Source of the DNA: Tenacibaculum tangerinum
GTDB taxonomy: Bacteria > Bacteroidota > Bacteroidia > Flavobacteriales > Flavobacteriaceae
DNA length: 64,000 nucleotides
Direction: 5' to 3'
Assembly: GCF_029853675.1 (NCBI RefSeq)
Contig: NZ_CP122539.1
Coordinates: 1,817,001 to 1,881,000 of the forward strand
Position 1 is the first letter of the stretch; each line of letters opens with the position of its first letter. This document shows, piece after piece, positions 8,552 through 17,164 of this stretch. Made by a program: the position numbers and the translations under genes. Under the pieces are notes generated by a model. That model had not been told where the DNA came from and ran no database searches. It was given only the letters and a program-made list of their open reading frames with translations.

Positions 8552-9940
8552 ATGCAAAACGTAAAAGAATACATAGCTCAACATAAAGATCGATTTATTA
8601 ACGAGCTTATCGATTTATTAAAAATTCCATCTGTAAGTGCCGACCCAGCCTACAATCAAGATGTATTAACAACTGCAGAAACTATTAAAGAGAGTTTAGA
8701 AAAAGCGGGGTGTGATAAAGTAGAAATTTGTGAAACTCCTGGATACCCCATCGTATATGGAGAAAAAATAATTGATCCTGATTTACCTACTGTTTTGGTG
8801 TATGGGCACTACGATGTGCAACCTGCTGATCCTATAGATTTATGGACTTCACCTCCTTTCGAACCCGTTATCAAAAAAACAGATATCCATCCTGAAGGAG
8901 CGATTTTTGCTCGTGGTGCTTGCGATGATAAAGGGCAAATGTATATGCATGTAAAGGCGTTAGAATACATGACCCAAACAGGAAACCTTCCTTGCAATGT
9001 TAAGTTTATGATTGAGGGAGAAGAAGAAGTAGGCTCTGAGAGTTTGGCTTGGTTTGTACCTAGAAATAAAGAAAAACTAGCCAATGATGTTATTTTAATT
9101 TCTGATACAGGAATGATTGCCAACGATATTCCTTCTATCACTACAGGTTTACGTGGTTTGAGTTATGTAGAAGTTGAAGTTACAGGTCCGAATCGTGATT
9201 TACACTCAGGATTATACGGTGGTGCGGTAGCAAATCCTATTAATATTTTAACAAAAATGATTGCTTCACTACACGATGAGAACAATCATATTACGATACC
9301 TGGATTTTACGACAAGGTAGAAGAATTATCACGTGAAGAACGCGACGAAATGGCAAAAGCTCCTTTTTCTTTAGAAGAATATAAAAATGCGCTAGATATT
9401 GACGATGTGCACGGTGAAGCGGGATATACCACGAACGAACGTAACTCTATTCGACCGACGTTAGATGTGAACGGAATTTGGGGAGGCTATACTGGTGAAG
9501 GTGCCAAAACCGTAATTGCCTCTAAAGCTTATGCCAAAATTTCGATGCGCCTAGTGCCGAACCAAGACTGGAAAGAAATTACCGAATTGTTTAAAACACA
9601 TTTTGAAAGTATTGCCCCTAAATCGGTAACAGTAACAGTAAAACCACACCATGGAGGTCAGGGATATGTAACTCCTATTGACAATATTGGCTATCAAGCA
9701 GCCAGTAAAGCCTATGAAGAAACGTTTGGAGTAACGCCAATTCCGCAAAGAAGCGGTGGAAGCATTCCTATTGTGGCTTTGTTTGAAGAGGAATTGAAAA
9801 GTAAAACTATTTTAATGGGATTCGGATTAAATTCTGATGCGATTCACTCACCAAACGAACATTTTGGTGTTTGGAATTATTTAAAAGGTATTGAAACCAT
9901 TCCTTACTTTTACCAATACTTCACCGAGCTATCTAACTAA
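8552..9940 (+). CDS. M20 family dipeptidase/metallopeptidase
   Basis: This 462-residue enzyme belongs to peptidase family M20 (carnosinase/CPG2-like), a cytoplasmic two-zinc hydrolase of small peptides. Visible motifs in order are GHYDVQPAD (first zinc His and catalytic Asp), ARGACDDKGQM (bridging Asp), EGEEEVGS (catalytic and zinc Glu), HSGLYGG (dimerisation-domain His) and a C-terminal IHSPNEHF with the last zinc His. I chose the ATG at 8552 because the open frame from 8465 starts upstream of the -7 box and its extra residues are not family-like. The gene is monocistronic and ends at a hairpin. The exact substrate cannot be told from sequence. Confidence 0.9.
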   Translation: MQNVKEYIAQHKDRFINELIDLLKIPSVSADPAYNQDVLTTAETIKESLEKAGCDKVEICETPGYPIVYGEKIIDPDLPTVLVYGHYDVQPADPIDLWTSPPFEPVIKKTDIHPEGAIFARGACDDKGQMYMHVKALEYMTQTGNLPCNVKFMIEGEEEVGSESLAWFVPRNKEKLANDVILISDTGMIANDIPSITTGLRGLSYVEVEVTGPNRDLHSGLYGGAVANPINILTKMIASLHDENNHITIPGFYDKVEELSREERDEMAKAPFSLEEYKNALDIDDVHGEAGYTTNERNSIRPTLDVNGIWGGYTGEGAKTVIASKAYAKISMRLVPNQDWKEITELFKTHFESIAPKSVTVTVKPHHGGQGYVTPIDNIGYQAASKAYEETFGVTPIPQRSGGSIPIVALFEEELKSKTILMGFGLNSDAIHSPNEHFGVWNYLKGIETIPYFYQYFTELSN

Positions 9941-9952
9941 AACATCATATCC

Positions 9953-9985
9953 AAAAGCCTTAATAATTTATTAGGGCTTTTTTTT
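9953..9985. terminator. Terminator between convergent genes
   Basis: AAAGCC near 9954 pairs with GGCTTT near 9975-9980, with further TAAT/ATTA pairing inside, and a T-run follows. It serves the M20 gene and lies at the end of the facing DUF2490 gene. Confidence 0.7.
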
Positions 9986-10640
9986 ATAGAGAAATATACC
10001 AAGTGGTTCTAAACCACAACGAGTTGTTTTGAATCAAATCAAAAACCTGACCCCATCGGTAATCGAAACCAAACTCTAATTTATCCTTTTCACTAAGCTG
10101 ATATCCCAAATAGGGAGCCAATCTAATTTCAAAATCTTGCTTATTAAACTGATATAAATATTCGTTTGATAATTTTACATACCACTCTTTAACATCTACT
10201 TTTTTACCACTTAATGCCTTTTGAAACGTAGCCCTATAGCGAGTTCTGTATTGCGGAGTTACTTGCGATTGAAAAAACTGCTCAAAACCTAATCGGTGCC
10301 CTAATTTTATTCCGTTTAAGTTTTGCACCAAATTAAAATGCTGTAACGTTCTGTGAATGGTTTCACCTTCTTTAAATCGAAGAATATACCCCACATTTAC
10401 CGATTGATCTAAATCAGTTTTAAAAGAAAAAATAGACGATACATCTACCAAACTATGCGTAAATTGAAAATCTTCATTGTAAATAATCTCTCTAGCCTCT
10501 ATACTATTTACCCATTTTGTTTTCTCTGATAATTTAGTTGATGTGTTTACTTTTGGCAACCATCCGCCCACAAAAGTAGATTGCGAAGCAACCATGAATG
10601 TTGTAAAAAAGAACAGGAGTACAAGTGTTTTTTTTACCAT
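9984..10640 (-). CDS. DUF2490 outer-membrane protein
   Basis: The 218-residue protein has a signal peptide cleaved near VAS (residues 16-18). An all-beta pattern follows and ends in FRTTWYISL, a C-terminal strand typical of outer-membrane barrels. The pattern matches DUF2490, a Bacteroidota family of unknown function. It lies one base after the PepSY-like gene and is surely co-transcribed with it. Confidence 0.8.
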   Translation of the reverse strand: MVKKTLVLLFFFTTFMVASQSTFVGGWLPKVNTSTKLSEKTKWVNSIEAREIIYNEDFQFTHSLVDVSSIFSFKTDLDQSVNVGYILRFKEGETIHRTLQHFNLVQNLNGIKLGHRLGFEQFFQSQVTPQYRTRYRATFQKALSGKKVDVKEWYVKLSNEYLYQFNKQDFEIRLAPYLGYQLSEKDKLEFGFDYRWGQVFDLIQNNSLWFRTTWYISL

Positions 10641-10641
10641 C

Positions 10642-11205
10642 TTAAAACTCTAAATTATCGTTATTTTGCGGTGCAAATTCTAATTCTTTTATTAGGGTTC
10701 CGTCACCAGTCATTAAAATTTCGAAAAGCTCAGTAGTAGCATTTTTCTTCCCTTTTATCACGATTTCATAAAGCACCTTTTCTCTGCTGTTTAGATTCTC
10801 TTTTGCAAGTCCGATGCAAGATTCTTGCTCAGTAAGCCATTGTTCTTGAATTTTTTTTATTTTATATTTTTTAAAATGATTGTTTAATGTTTTTTTTATT
10901 GCCTGCTGCCTTTTTACAGCTAACTCTCTCCACTTAATTTTTCTTTCCACATCTAAAAGGTTTCCCTTTTCATCAAATTCTATACTGTAAACATGCCTGT
11001 CTTTACAAAATTTCGCTTCTATTGTTTTTCCATCCTGACTTTCTTCTGCATACCATTTTATGCGCGCATCAAAGTCGCATTTATTAATAAAAGATTTTGC
11101 CTTTAGCGGAACTTCATTCAATTTTATTTTATACTCTTTTTCAAATTTTTGCTGAGAAAAAGAAGTTACAACTACCGCAAAATAAATTATAACAAAGCAT
11201 TTCAT
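10642..11205 (-). CDS. Secreted PepSY-like protein, unknown function
   Basis: The 187-residue protein has a signal peptide (residues 1-17, ending TSFSQ). Segments such as DARIKWYAEESQDGKTIEAKF and HVYSIEFDEKGNLLDVE resemble the beta-lactamase-inhibitor-like PepSY fold used in small periplasmic proteins of this phylum. The middle is very lysine-rich. It ends one base before the DUF2490 gene, so the two probably act together at the envelope. The fold assignment is by eye and moderate. Confidence 0.65.
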   Translation of the reverse strand: MKCFVIIYFAVVVTSFSQQKFEKEYKIKLNEVPLKAKSFINKCDFDARIKWYAEESQDGKTIEAKFCKDRHVYSIEFDEKGNLLDVERKIKWRELAVKRQQAIKKTLNNHFKKYKIKKIQEQWLTEQESCIGLAKENLNSREKVLYEIVIKGKKNATTELFEILMTGDGTLIKELEFAPQNNDNLEF

Positions 11206-11252
11206 AATCTTATTTTTTTAATACTTAAAAGTACGAAATTTTATTTTTATCA

Positions 11253-11298
11253 ACTCTACACTTGTAGAATGAAAAATATTTTCTACATTTGTAGAGTT
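11253..11298. promoter_or_regulatory. Double BlaI/MecI-type operator over a promoter
   Basis: Two copies of the BlaI/MecI half-site pair CTACAnnTGTAG lie at 11256-11267 and 11283-11294. The outer flanks AACTCTACA and TGTAGAGTT make the whole 46 bp a larger palindrome. The second site covers a perfect -7 box (TACATTTG, 11284-11291). The first covers a TTG at 11262-11264, a suitable -33 element with 19 bp between. BlaI dimers bound here would block the promoter. The blaI-like gene starts 20 bp downstream, so autoregulation is expected. Confidence 0.85.
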
Positions 11299-11317
11299 AA
11301 ATCTAATTTTGTTAGCC

Positions 11318-11686
11318 ATGCAATTATCAAAAACCGAAGAACAAGTAATGCAATACTTATGGAAATTGAAGAAAGCATTTATGAAAGATTTACTAGGTGA
11401 ATTTCCAGAACCAAAGCCAGCAACCACAACCGTTGCTACTTTATTAAAAAGAATGAAGGACAAGGGTTTTATTGATTATAAATTGTATGGAAAATCAAGA
11501 GAATATTTTCCTTTAGTTAAAAAATCAGATTATTTTTCTAAGCATGTAAACGGGTTAATAAAAAACTTCTTTAACAACTCGGCGAGTCAATTTGCTTCAT
11601 TTTTTACTGAAAAAACAGACTTGTCGGTTTCAGAATTAGAAGATTTAAAAAAAATTATCGATCAGCAAATTAAAAAACAACAGTGA
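11318..11686 (+). CDS. BlaI/MecI/CopY family repressor
   Basis: This 122-residue winged-helix repressor begins with the family pattern KTEEQVMQYLWKL. The recognition region PATTTVATLLKRMKDKGFI follows, then a C-terminal dimerisation helix rich in acidic and lysine residues. Family members hold operons off until their partner BlaR1 protease cleaves them. I use the ATG at 11318; the upstream TTG would add three residues. Its stop overlaps the start of the BlaR1-like gene by 4 bp (TGATG arrangement). The double operator upstream indicates autorepression. The signal sensed need not be a beta-lactam, as such pairs are widespread in Bacteroidota. Confidence 0.9.
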   Translation: MQLSKTEEQVMQYLWKLKKAFMKDLLGEFPEPKPATTTVATLLKRMKDKGFIDYKLYGKSREYFPLVKKSDYFSKHVNGLIKNFFNNSASQFASFFTEKTDLSVSELEDLKKIIDQQIKKQQ

Positions 11687-13992
11687 TGATTACGTATTTT
11701 ATTAAATCTGGAATTTGTTTGGCATTATTGCTTGTCTTCTACCATTTGGTATTAGAACGAGAAAAAATGCATCAATTCAATCGATTTTATCTGTTAGGAA
11801 GCGTGCTCTTTTCGTTTGTTGCTCCGCTTTACAAAATATATATTGAAGTTCCTTTACCTGCTTCCAAAGTATTTGTTCCAACAACCATAAACAACACCCT
11901 AACTACAGAAGTTGTTACCCCTCAAATAGAAACCATAAACTACACACAATTTTTATGGTTCGCCTATCTACTCATTGCTTCGATTTTACTGATTCGCTTT
12001 CTAAAAAATTTGAGAAGTATTTACATAAAAGTTAAACGACATCAAAAAATAAAAAAAGAAAAAGCTACGCTTGTTTTGGTTGATGATAATATTTGTCCGC
12101 ATACATTTTGGAATTATATTTTCATCAACAAAGAAGAATACAACTCCAATAAAATCGAAACCGAACTCTATACGCACGAATTGACGCATGCTACACAAAA
12201 ACACACCTTTGACGTAGTGCTAATTGAATTGTTACACGTGGTTTTTTGGATAAATCCAATATTTATCTTCCTTAAAAAAGCAATGAAGTTAAATCATGAA
12301 TTCTTAGCAGATACCAACGTTATAACTACCTGTAAAAACACTACCAAGTATCAATATTTACTATTGAATAGAGCTGCTTGGAACAACGAATATTACTTGG
12401 CCAGTAATTTGAATTATGTATTAACTAAAAAAAGATTATTAATGATGACAAAACAAAGTTCTCGTATCAATATGTTACTAAAAAAGCTGGCGGTAATTCC
12501 CCTATTTGTAGGATCTACCTTCCTTTTTGCTGAAAGAGTAGCAGCTTATGAAAACAACAGTGAGCTTTTGGATGCTGAAATTACCAAAAGTGAATTGCCA
12601 AAAGAGATAGTTCCTACTGATTCTTCGGTATTAGAAAACAGTAAAGAAAAGCTAAAAAAAGTAACCTCGCTACCATTGAGTTCTGATGATAAAACACAGC
12701 CCGAAAAATTTCTTGCCGCTGTTAAAAGAGACGGTGATCATGTTCATTTAAGTTGTTACAATTGTAAAAGGTGGGCAGGTTTAGATATTCCATTAAATAA
12801 AGAGTTTATCATAACCGATTGGGGATTTTCAAACAACAGTCATGTAGCCATAAGTGAATATGCTTTTACCATTAAAGCAACAGAGAAAGAAATTTTTTTT
12901 AAAGGCTTAAAGAATACTGCTTGGCTCGATTTGTCTTTTACTCTACATGAAAATAGAACACAATATTTGAATCAAAGTGGGATGGTTGCTATGAATAAAA
13001 AAGATTTAAAAATAAGAAAAGACAATTTTAATCTAGAATTACTACGTGAGTTTACTTTCAGGAATAGTACTTATAAAATTAGTCACAAAACTAACGGAGA
13101 TGCTTATTACAGGAATTATTATCAGCTTACGGAAAAAGAAAAATCGAAGCTTCAGCCTAGCACAAATTTAAACAAGGAACAACAAAAAGCTTTTGAAGAG
13201 TTCAAAAACTTAAAAGCGCTTAATAAATTGCCTCCTGTGAAAACAGTAGATATTATTTTATCCTACCGTAAGTTCGTTGATAAAATTAAATTTGAAAAAG
13301 TATATAGGAAAGGTGATTTTATCTCATTAAACAATATTTACAAGAAACTTTCTAAAAATCAAAAAGCACTTGTAGAAAAACCTTCATCTGTTTTCAATGC
13401 TACAAAAACTGAAAATTGGAACATCAACGATTCAATTCCAAAGCCACCAGCTAATAACAAAACTGGATATAAATATGTAAACAACCAGACGTTATTTTAC
13501 GTAAAAAACGACCAAGGCATTACTTATTACAATCGTTGGGGTCAAGTAGTAACCAAAGAAGGAAAAATAATAAACCCAGCGCAAACTGCTTCCGACAAAA
13601 TTATCCCTAGTCAAAATATAGCAAAAGTGCATAAGGATGATAAAGTGGTGAGTGAGTTTAAGAAAACAAACGTACCCCCTCTACCCTCTACTCCCAATTT
13701 TCCAGAGGTAAAAAAAGGAGAGGTTTCAAACATACCGCCTCCAAATCCTCCTACAGCACTACAAGGAGAAGTATCAAACATACCGCCTCCACCAAAGCCT
13801 ATACCTCCTTTGGAATACATCAAAAAACATAAAGGAAACAACACGGAATATTACTACAACGGTAAAAAAATAAGTTATAAAAAAGCTATCAAAATTTTAG
13901 AGGCTAACAGTTCTATAAACTTACAAAGTTGGCATAAAAATGGGAAAGCAACATTTAAACTTTCAGACGAACCCATAACGATAAAAATTTAA
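11683..13992 (+). CDS. BlaR1-like M56 membrane metallopeptidase with long C-terminal region
   Basis: The 769-residue protein begins with membrane helices near residues 5-22, 36-55, 88-108 and 178-197. The zinc-protease motif HELTH is at 165-169. A further helix lies at about 268-286, placing the rest outside the inner membrane. M56 proteins sense an envelope signal and cleave the BlaI partner. The C-terminal ~480 residues are not a penicillin-binding sensor: no SxxK-KTG set is evident. They contain a CYNCKRW segment, a proline-rich part with a 16-residue tandem repeat, and a basic end. It is translationally coupled to the repressor. The sensed ligand is unknown. Confidence 0.85.
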   Translation: MMITYFIKSGICLALLLVFYHLVLEREKMHQFNRFYLLGSVLFSFVAPLYKIYIEVPLPASKVFVPTTINNTLTTEVVTPQIETINYTQFLWFAYLLIASILLIRFLKNLRSIYIKVKRHQKIKKEKATLVLVDDNICPHTFWNYIFINKEEYNSNKIETELYTHELTHATQKHTFDVVLIELLHVVFWINPIFIFLKKAMKLNHEFLADTNVITTCKNTTKYQYLLLNRAAWNNEYYLASNLNYVLTKKRLLMMTKQSSRINMLLKKLAVIPLFVGSTFLFAERVAAYENNSELLDAEITKSELPKEIVPTDSSVLENSKEKLKKVTSLPLSSDDKTQPEKFLAAVKRDGDHVHLSCYNCKRWAGLDIPLNKEFIITDWGFSNNSHVAISEYAFTIKATEKEIFFKGLKNTAWLDLSFTLHENRTQYLNQSGMVAMNKKDLKIRKDNFNLELLREFTFRNSTYKISHKTNGDAYYRNYYQLTEKEKSKLQPSTNLNKEQQKAFEEFKNLKALNKLPPVKTVDIILSYRKFVDKIKFEKVYRKGDFISLNNIYKKLSKNQKALVEKPSSVFNATKTENWNINDSIPKPPANNKTGYKYVNNQTLFYVKNDQGITYYNRWGQVVTKEGKIINPAQTASDKIIPSQNIAKVHKDDKVVSEFKKTNVPPLPSTPNFPEVKKGEVSNIPPPNPPTALQGEVSNIPPPPKPIPPLEYIKKHKGNNTEYYYNGKKISYKKAIKILEANSSINLQSWHKNGKATFKLSDEPITIKI
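13717..13790 (+). repeat. In-gene tandem repeat encoding GEVSNIPPP
   Basis: Twenty-six bases at 13717-13742 recur at 13765-13790 with two differences. The period is 48 bp (16 codons). The repeat encodes part of a proline-rich linker in the BlaR1-like protein. Confidence 0.8.
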
Positions 13993-13999
13993 TACTGTT

Positions 14000-14027
14000 A
14001 AAAGCCTCTTAAACGAGGCTTTTTTTG
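14000..14027 (+). terminator. Terminator of the BlaI/BlaR1-like operon
   Basis: AAAAGCCTC (14000-14008) pairs with GAGGCTTTT (14015-14023), followed by a T-run. It shows that the two-gene operon ends before the DUF4407 gene. Confidence 0.85.
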
Positions 14028-14072
14028 TAACAATTCTTTAAAACATTCGTTGTTAGCATATAAGCCTATTCT

Positions 14073-15173
14073 ATGTTGAAACGATTTTTCCTTCTTTGTT
14101 CTGGGGCAGATTTAGAATTACTTCAAAAATGTGCCAACGGAGAACAAAATAAATATGCGGGCATTGGTGCTACCGTTTTTTTTACTGCTTTAATGGCTAC
14201 CATCGCCGCTTCTTACGCTTTATATAAGGTATTTGACAATATATATACTGCTGTTTTCTTCGGAATTATATGGGGCTTACTTATTTTTAACTTGGATCGA
14301 TTTATTGTTTCAACCATCAAGAAAAGAGATTCGAAAAGAAAAGAAATTATACAAGTACTTCCAAGACTTTTGCTAGCTATGATTATCGCTGTAGTGATAT
14401 CTAAACCGTTGGAACTAAAAATCTTTGAAAAAGAGATTAATCAGGTGTTATTGACGGAGAAAAACCAAATGACCTTAAATAATAAAACTCAAATCGCGCA
14501 GCAATTTACTCCTGAAATAGAAAAAATAACTATTGAAGTTAACGCGTTAAAAGACGAAATACATACCAAGGAAAATGAAGTAAATGCCTTGTACGAAACG
14601 TATATTGCAGAGGCTGAAGGCCGAAAAGGAACAAAACTCCTAGGCAAGGGTCCTGTATACAAAGAGAAACGTGAAAAACACGATGCTGCTTTGGCTGAAT
14701 TACATGAACTGAAAACTAAAAATGAGGAAAAAATACAGCAAAAGGAAGCTGCCATTACTAGTTTACTAGAAAATCAAAAATTAATTGAAACCGAAACACA
14801 ACCAATTATTACTAATTTTGACGGATTAATGGCTCGTGTTAATGCCTTGAACAAATTACCTTGGCTACCTTCTTTTTTTATCTTCCTATTATTTTTAGCC
14901 ATAGAAACAGCTCCCATTTTTGCAAAGCTTATCAGTTCAAAAAGTGAGTATGATTACAAATTAGAAAATCATGAATCTCTTGTAAAAACCTGGATTCAAC
15001 AACAAGTACATCAACGCGAGGCTATTTTACAAACAGATAAAGAACTGAACGACAGAATTTACGCTGATTTAAAAACAGAAGAAGAATTGTATCAATACAA
15101 ACAAAAAACAGCCCGTAACCTACTAAAACTTCAGGCAGATTCCTTTTATAAAAATCAGCAGAAAATCTTATAA
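14073..15173 (+). CDS. DUF4407 membrane protein
   Basis: The 366-residue protein starts with CSGADLELLQKC and has membrane helices at about 32-52, 58-75 and 92-110. A long charged coiled coil (about 125-235) and a fourth helix at about 258-280 follow. This matches DUF4407, a family common in Bacteroidota and actinobacteria with no assigned role. A terminator before it and 70 bp after it suggest it is a single gene. The coiled coil lies between helices 3 and 4, so it is probably on one face of the inner membrane; which face I cannot say. Confidence 0.8.
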   Translation: MLKRFFLLCSGADLELLQKCANGEQNKYAGIGATVFFTALMATIAASYALYKVFDNIYTAVFFGIIWGLLIFNLDRFIVSTIKKRDSKRKEIIQVLPRLLLAMIIAVVISKPLELKIFEKEINQVLLTEKNQMTLNNKTQIAQQFTPEIEKITIEVNALKDEIHTKENEVNALYETYIAEAEGRKGTKLLGKGPVYKEKREKHDAALAELHELKTKNEEKIQQKEAAITSLLENQKLIETETQPIITNFDGLMARVNALNKLPWLPSFFIFLLFLAIETAPIFAKLISSKSEYDYKLENHESLVKTWIQQQVHQREAILQTDKELNDRIYADLKTEEELYQYKQKTARNLLKLQADSFYKNQQKIL

Positions 15174-15243
15174 GACTGTTTTATTTTTATTTTTTGTGAA
15201 AATTTTTTAATTTCGTTTCTTTTTAACACAACGAATTAATTGC

Positions 15244-17157
15244 ATGAAAAACACCCATTACACTATCTTTTTTATAGTGTTCATCTTATGTAACAGTATT
15301 TTTTCTCAAGAAAACGAACAACTTTCCTCTCTATTTCTTTCAAAAGAATTAAAAGAAAATGCCAATGCTGTAATTAGATTGAATGAAATAATTATCGACA
15401 TCGATGATGTAGACAAACTAGTGGTAAAAGAAAAAAGAATTGTTACGGTTTTAAACAAACTAGGAAGAACCCATGTCGATGCCTACAAACACTACGACGA
15501 CGACACTAAAATAACCAAATTATCAGCAGTTATTTACGATGCTTTGGGAGAAAAGGTTAAAAAATATTCAAAAAATGATTTTCAAGATGTAAGTGCCGTA
15601 GATGGAGGTACTTTATATTCTGACTCAAGGGTTAAGTTTTTAGAACATACCCCAACATCGTATCCGTATACAGTAGTTTTTGAGTCTGAATACAAAAACT
15701 CTTCAACAGGTTTTATTCCCAAATGGTTTCCTATCGAAAACTACTATTTGGCTGTTGAGAAAAGTATTTATTTTGTAAACAATCCTCAAAATATTCCTTT
15801 CAGAAAAAGAGAAAAAAACTTTGAAGGGTTCTCAATCAAAAACACTTCTACCGATACGACCTTACATTATACCTTAACCAACCAAAAAGCTATTAAGCGT
15901 GAGTACTACACTGTTAATTTTGAAGATTTCGTTCCGAATGCGACTATTTCTTTAAATTCTTTCAGTCTAAAAGGGGTTAAAGGCAACTCTAAAAACTGGG
16001 AAGAATTTGGAAAATGGATGTATAATAGACTTATAAAAGACAGAAATGAATTACCTCCTGCTACGGTAGCCAAAGTAAAAAACTTGGTTAAAGACATAGA
16101 TAATCCAGTAGAAAAAGCAAAAATCATTTATAACTATGTACAAGAGAAAACTAGATATATAAGTGTTCAAGTTGGTATTGGTGGTTGGGAACCCATAGTT
16201 GCGAATAAAGTTGACCAAGTTGGCTACGGCGATTGCAAAGGGTTAACCAATTATACGAAAGCTTTATTGGATGCTGTTGGTATTGAGTCTTACCATACCT
16301 TAGTTTATGCGGAAAACAAAAAAAATATTGACAAAGACTTTAGTTCACTGCAAGGCAATCACATGATTTTAAACATCCCTAATAATGGGGAAGATATATG
16401 GCTAGAATGCACCAGTCAAACCATGCCTTTTGGTTTTTTAGGAAGGTTTACCGACGATAGAGATGTATTGGTTATTACCCCAGAAGGAGGGATTGTTAAA
16501 AGAACTCCTGCGTATGTTAATGAAGACAATTTACAAACAATCAAAGCAACTATTCAACTATTGTCTACAGGAAATATTACTGCATCATTAGAAAGAAAAT
16601 CGTATGGCATTCAATATGACGATAAATACAATGTAGAAAATTTTACTCCTAAAGAACTTGACGATTATTACAAGACCACTGTATGGGATTATGTGAATAA
16701 TTTAGAGGTAAAGAATATTAATCATGTGAACGATAAAGACAAAATTGAATTTAAGGAAAGCATCGATATTGAAATAGAAAAATTCGCTACGGTAAGAGAC
16801 AGCAGTTATTTATTCAAATTAAATGTATTTAACCGATATACAGATATTCCTAAAAAATACAGAAATAGGCAACGCCCCTTAGAAATCGAAAGAGGTTTTA
16901 CTCACAAAGACGAGTTTATTTTTACCATTCCTAAAGGGTATTCTTTAACTAATTTACCAGAAAATAAAAACATCACCAATAAATTTGGCACTTATAAGCT
17001 TACTTTCGAACAAGTAAACCCTACAACCTTAAAATATCAAAGAGAGTTTTCTTTGAAGGAAGGAAATCACTCTAAAGAAGACTACAAGACTTACAGAAAG
17101 TTTATAAAAACAGTCGCTAAATACGATAACTTAAGAACAGAAATCATTAAACAATAA
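15244..17157 (+). CDS. Secreted DUF3857/transglutaminase-like protein, catalytic residues present
   Basis: The 637-residue protein has a signal peptide ending near IFSQ (residue 21). An N-terminal beta-rich DUF3857 domain occupies roughly 50-230 and a transglutaminase-like core about 275-400. The core keeps the catalytic Cys in YGDCKGL, a His in GNHMI and an acidic residue in WLECTS, where the usual Asp is Glu. A beta-rich C-terminal part follows. It acts in the periplasm or at the cell surface; the substrate is unknown. It is the first of three tandem paralogues, with the next gene starting 7 bp later. Confidence 0.8.
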   Translation: MKNTHYTIFFIVFILCNSIFSQENEQLSSLFLSKELKENANAVIRLNEIIIDIDDVDKLVVKEKRIVTVLNKLGRTHVDAYKHYDDDTKITKLSAVIYDALGEKVKKYSKNDFQDVSAVDGGTLYSDSRVKFLEHTPTSYPYTVVFESEYKNSSTGFIPKWFPIENYYLAVEKSIYFVNNPQNIPFRKREKNFEGFSIKNTSTDTTLHYTLTNQKAIKREYYTVNFEDFVPNATISLNSFSLKGVKGNSKNWEEFGKWMYNRLIKDRNELPPATVAKVKNLVKDIDNPVEKAKIIYNYVQEKTRYISVQVGIGGWEPIVANKVDQVGYGDCKGLTNYTKALLDAVGIESYHTLVYAENKKNIDKDFSSLQGNHMILNIPNNGEDIWLECTSQTMPFGFLGRFTDDRDVLVITPEGGIVKRTPAYVNEDNLQTIKATIQLLSTGNITASLERKSYGIQYDDKYNVENFTPKELDDYYKTTVWDYVNNLEVKNINHVNDKDKIEFKESIDIEIEKFATVRDSSYLFKLNVFNRYTDIPKKYRNRQRPLEIERGFTHKDEFIFTIPKGYSLTNLPENKNITNKFGTYKLTFEQVNPTTLKYQREFSLKEGNHSKEDYKTYRKFIKTVAKYDNLRTEIIKQ

Positions 17158-17164
17158 AAAAGCT

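Noticed and set aside
13717-13790. CRISPR-like repeat
   Set aside because: There are only two units, in frame inside a protein gene, encoding a proline-rich linker.
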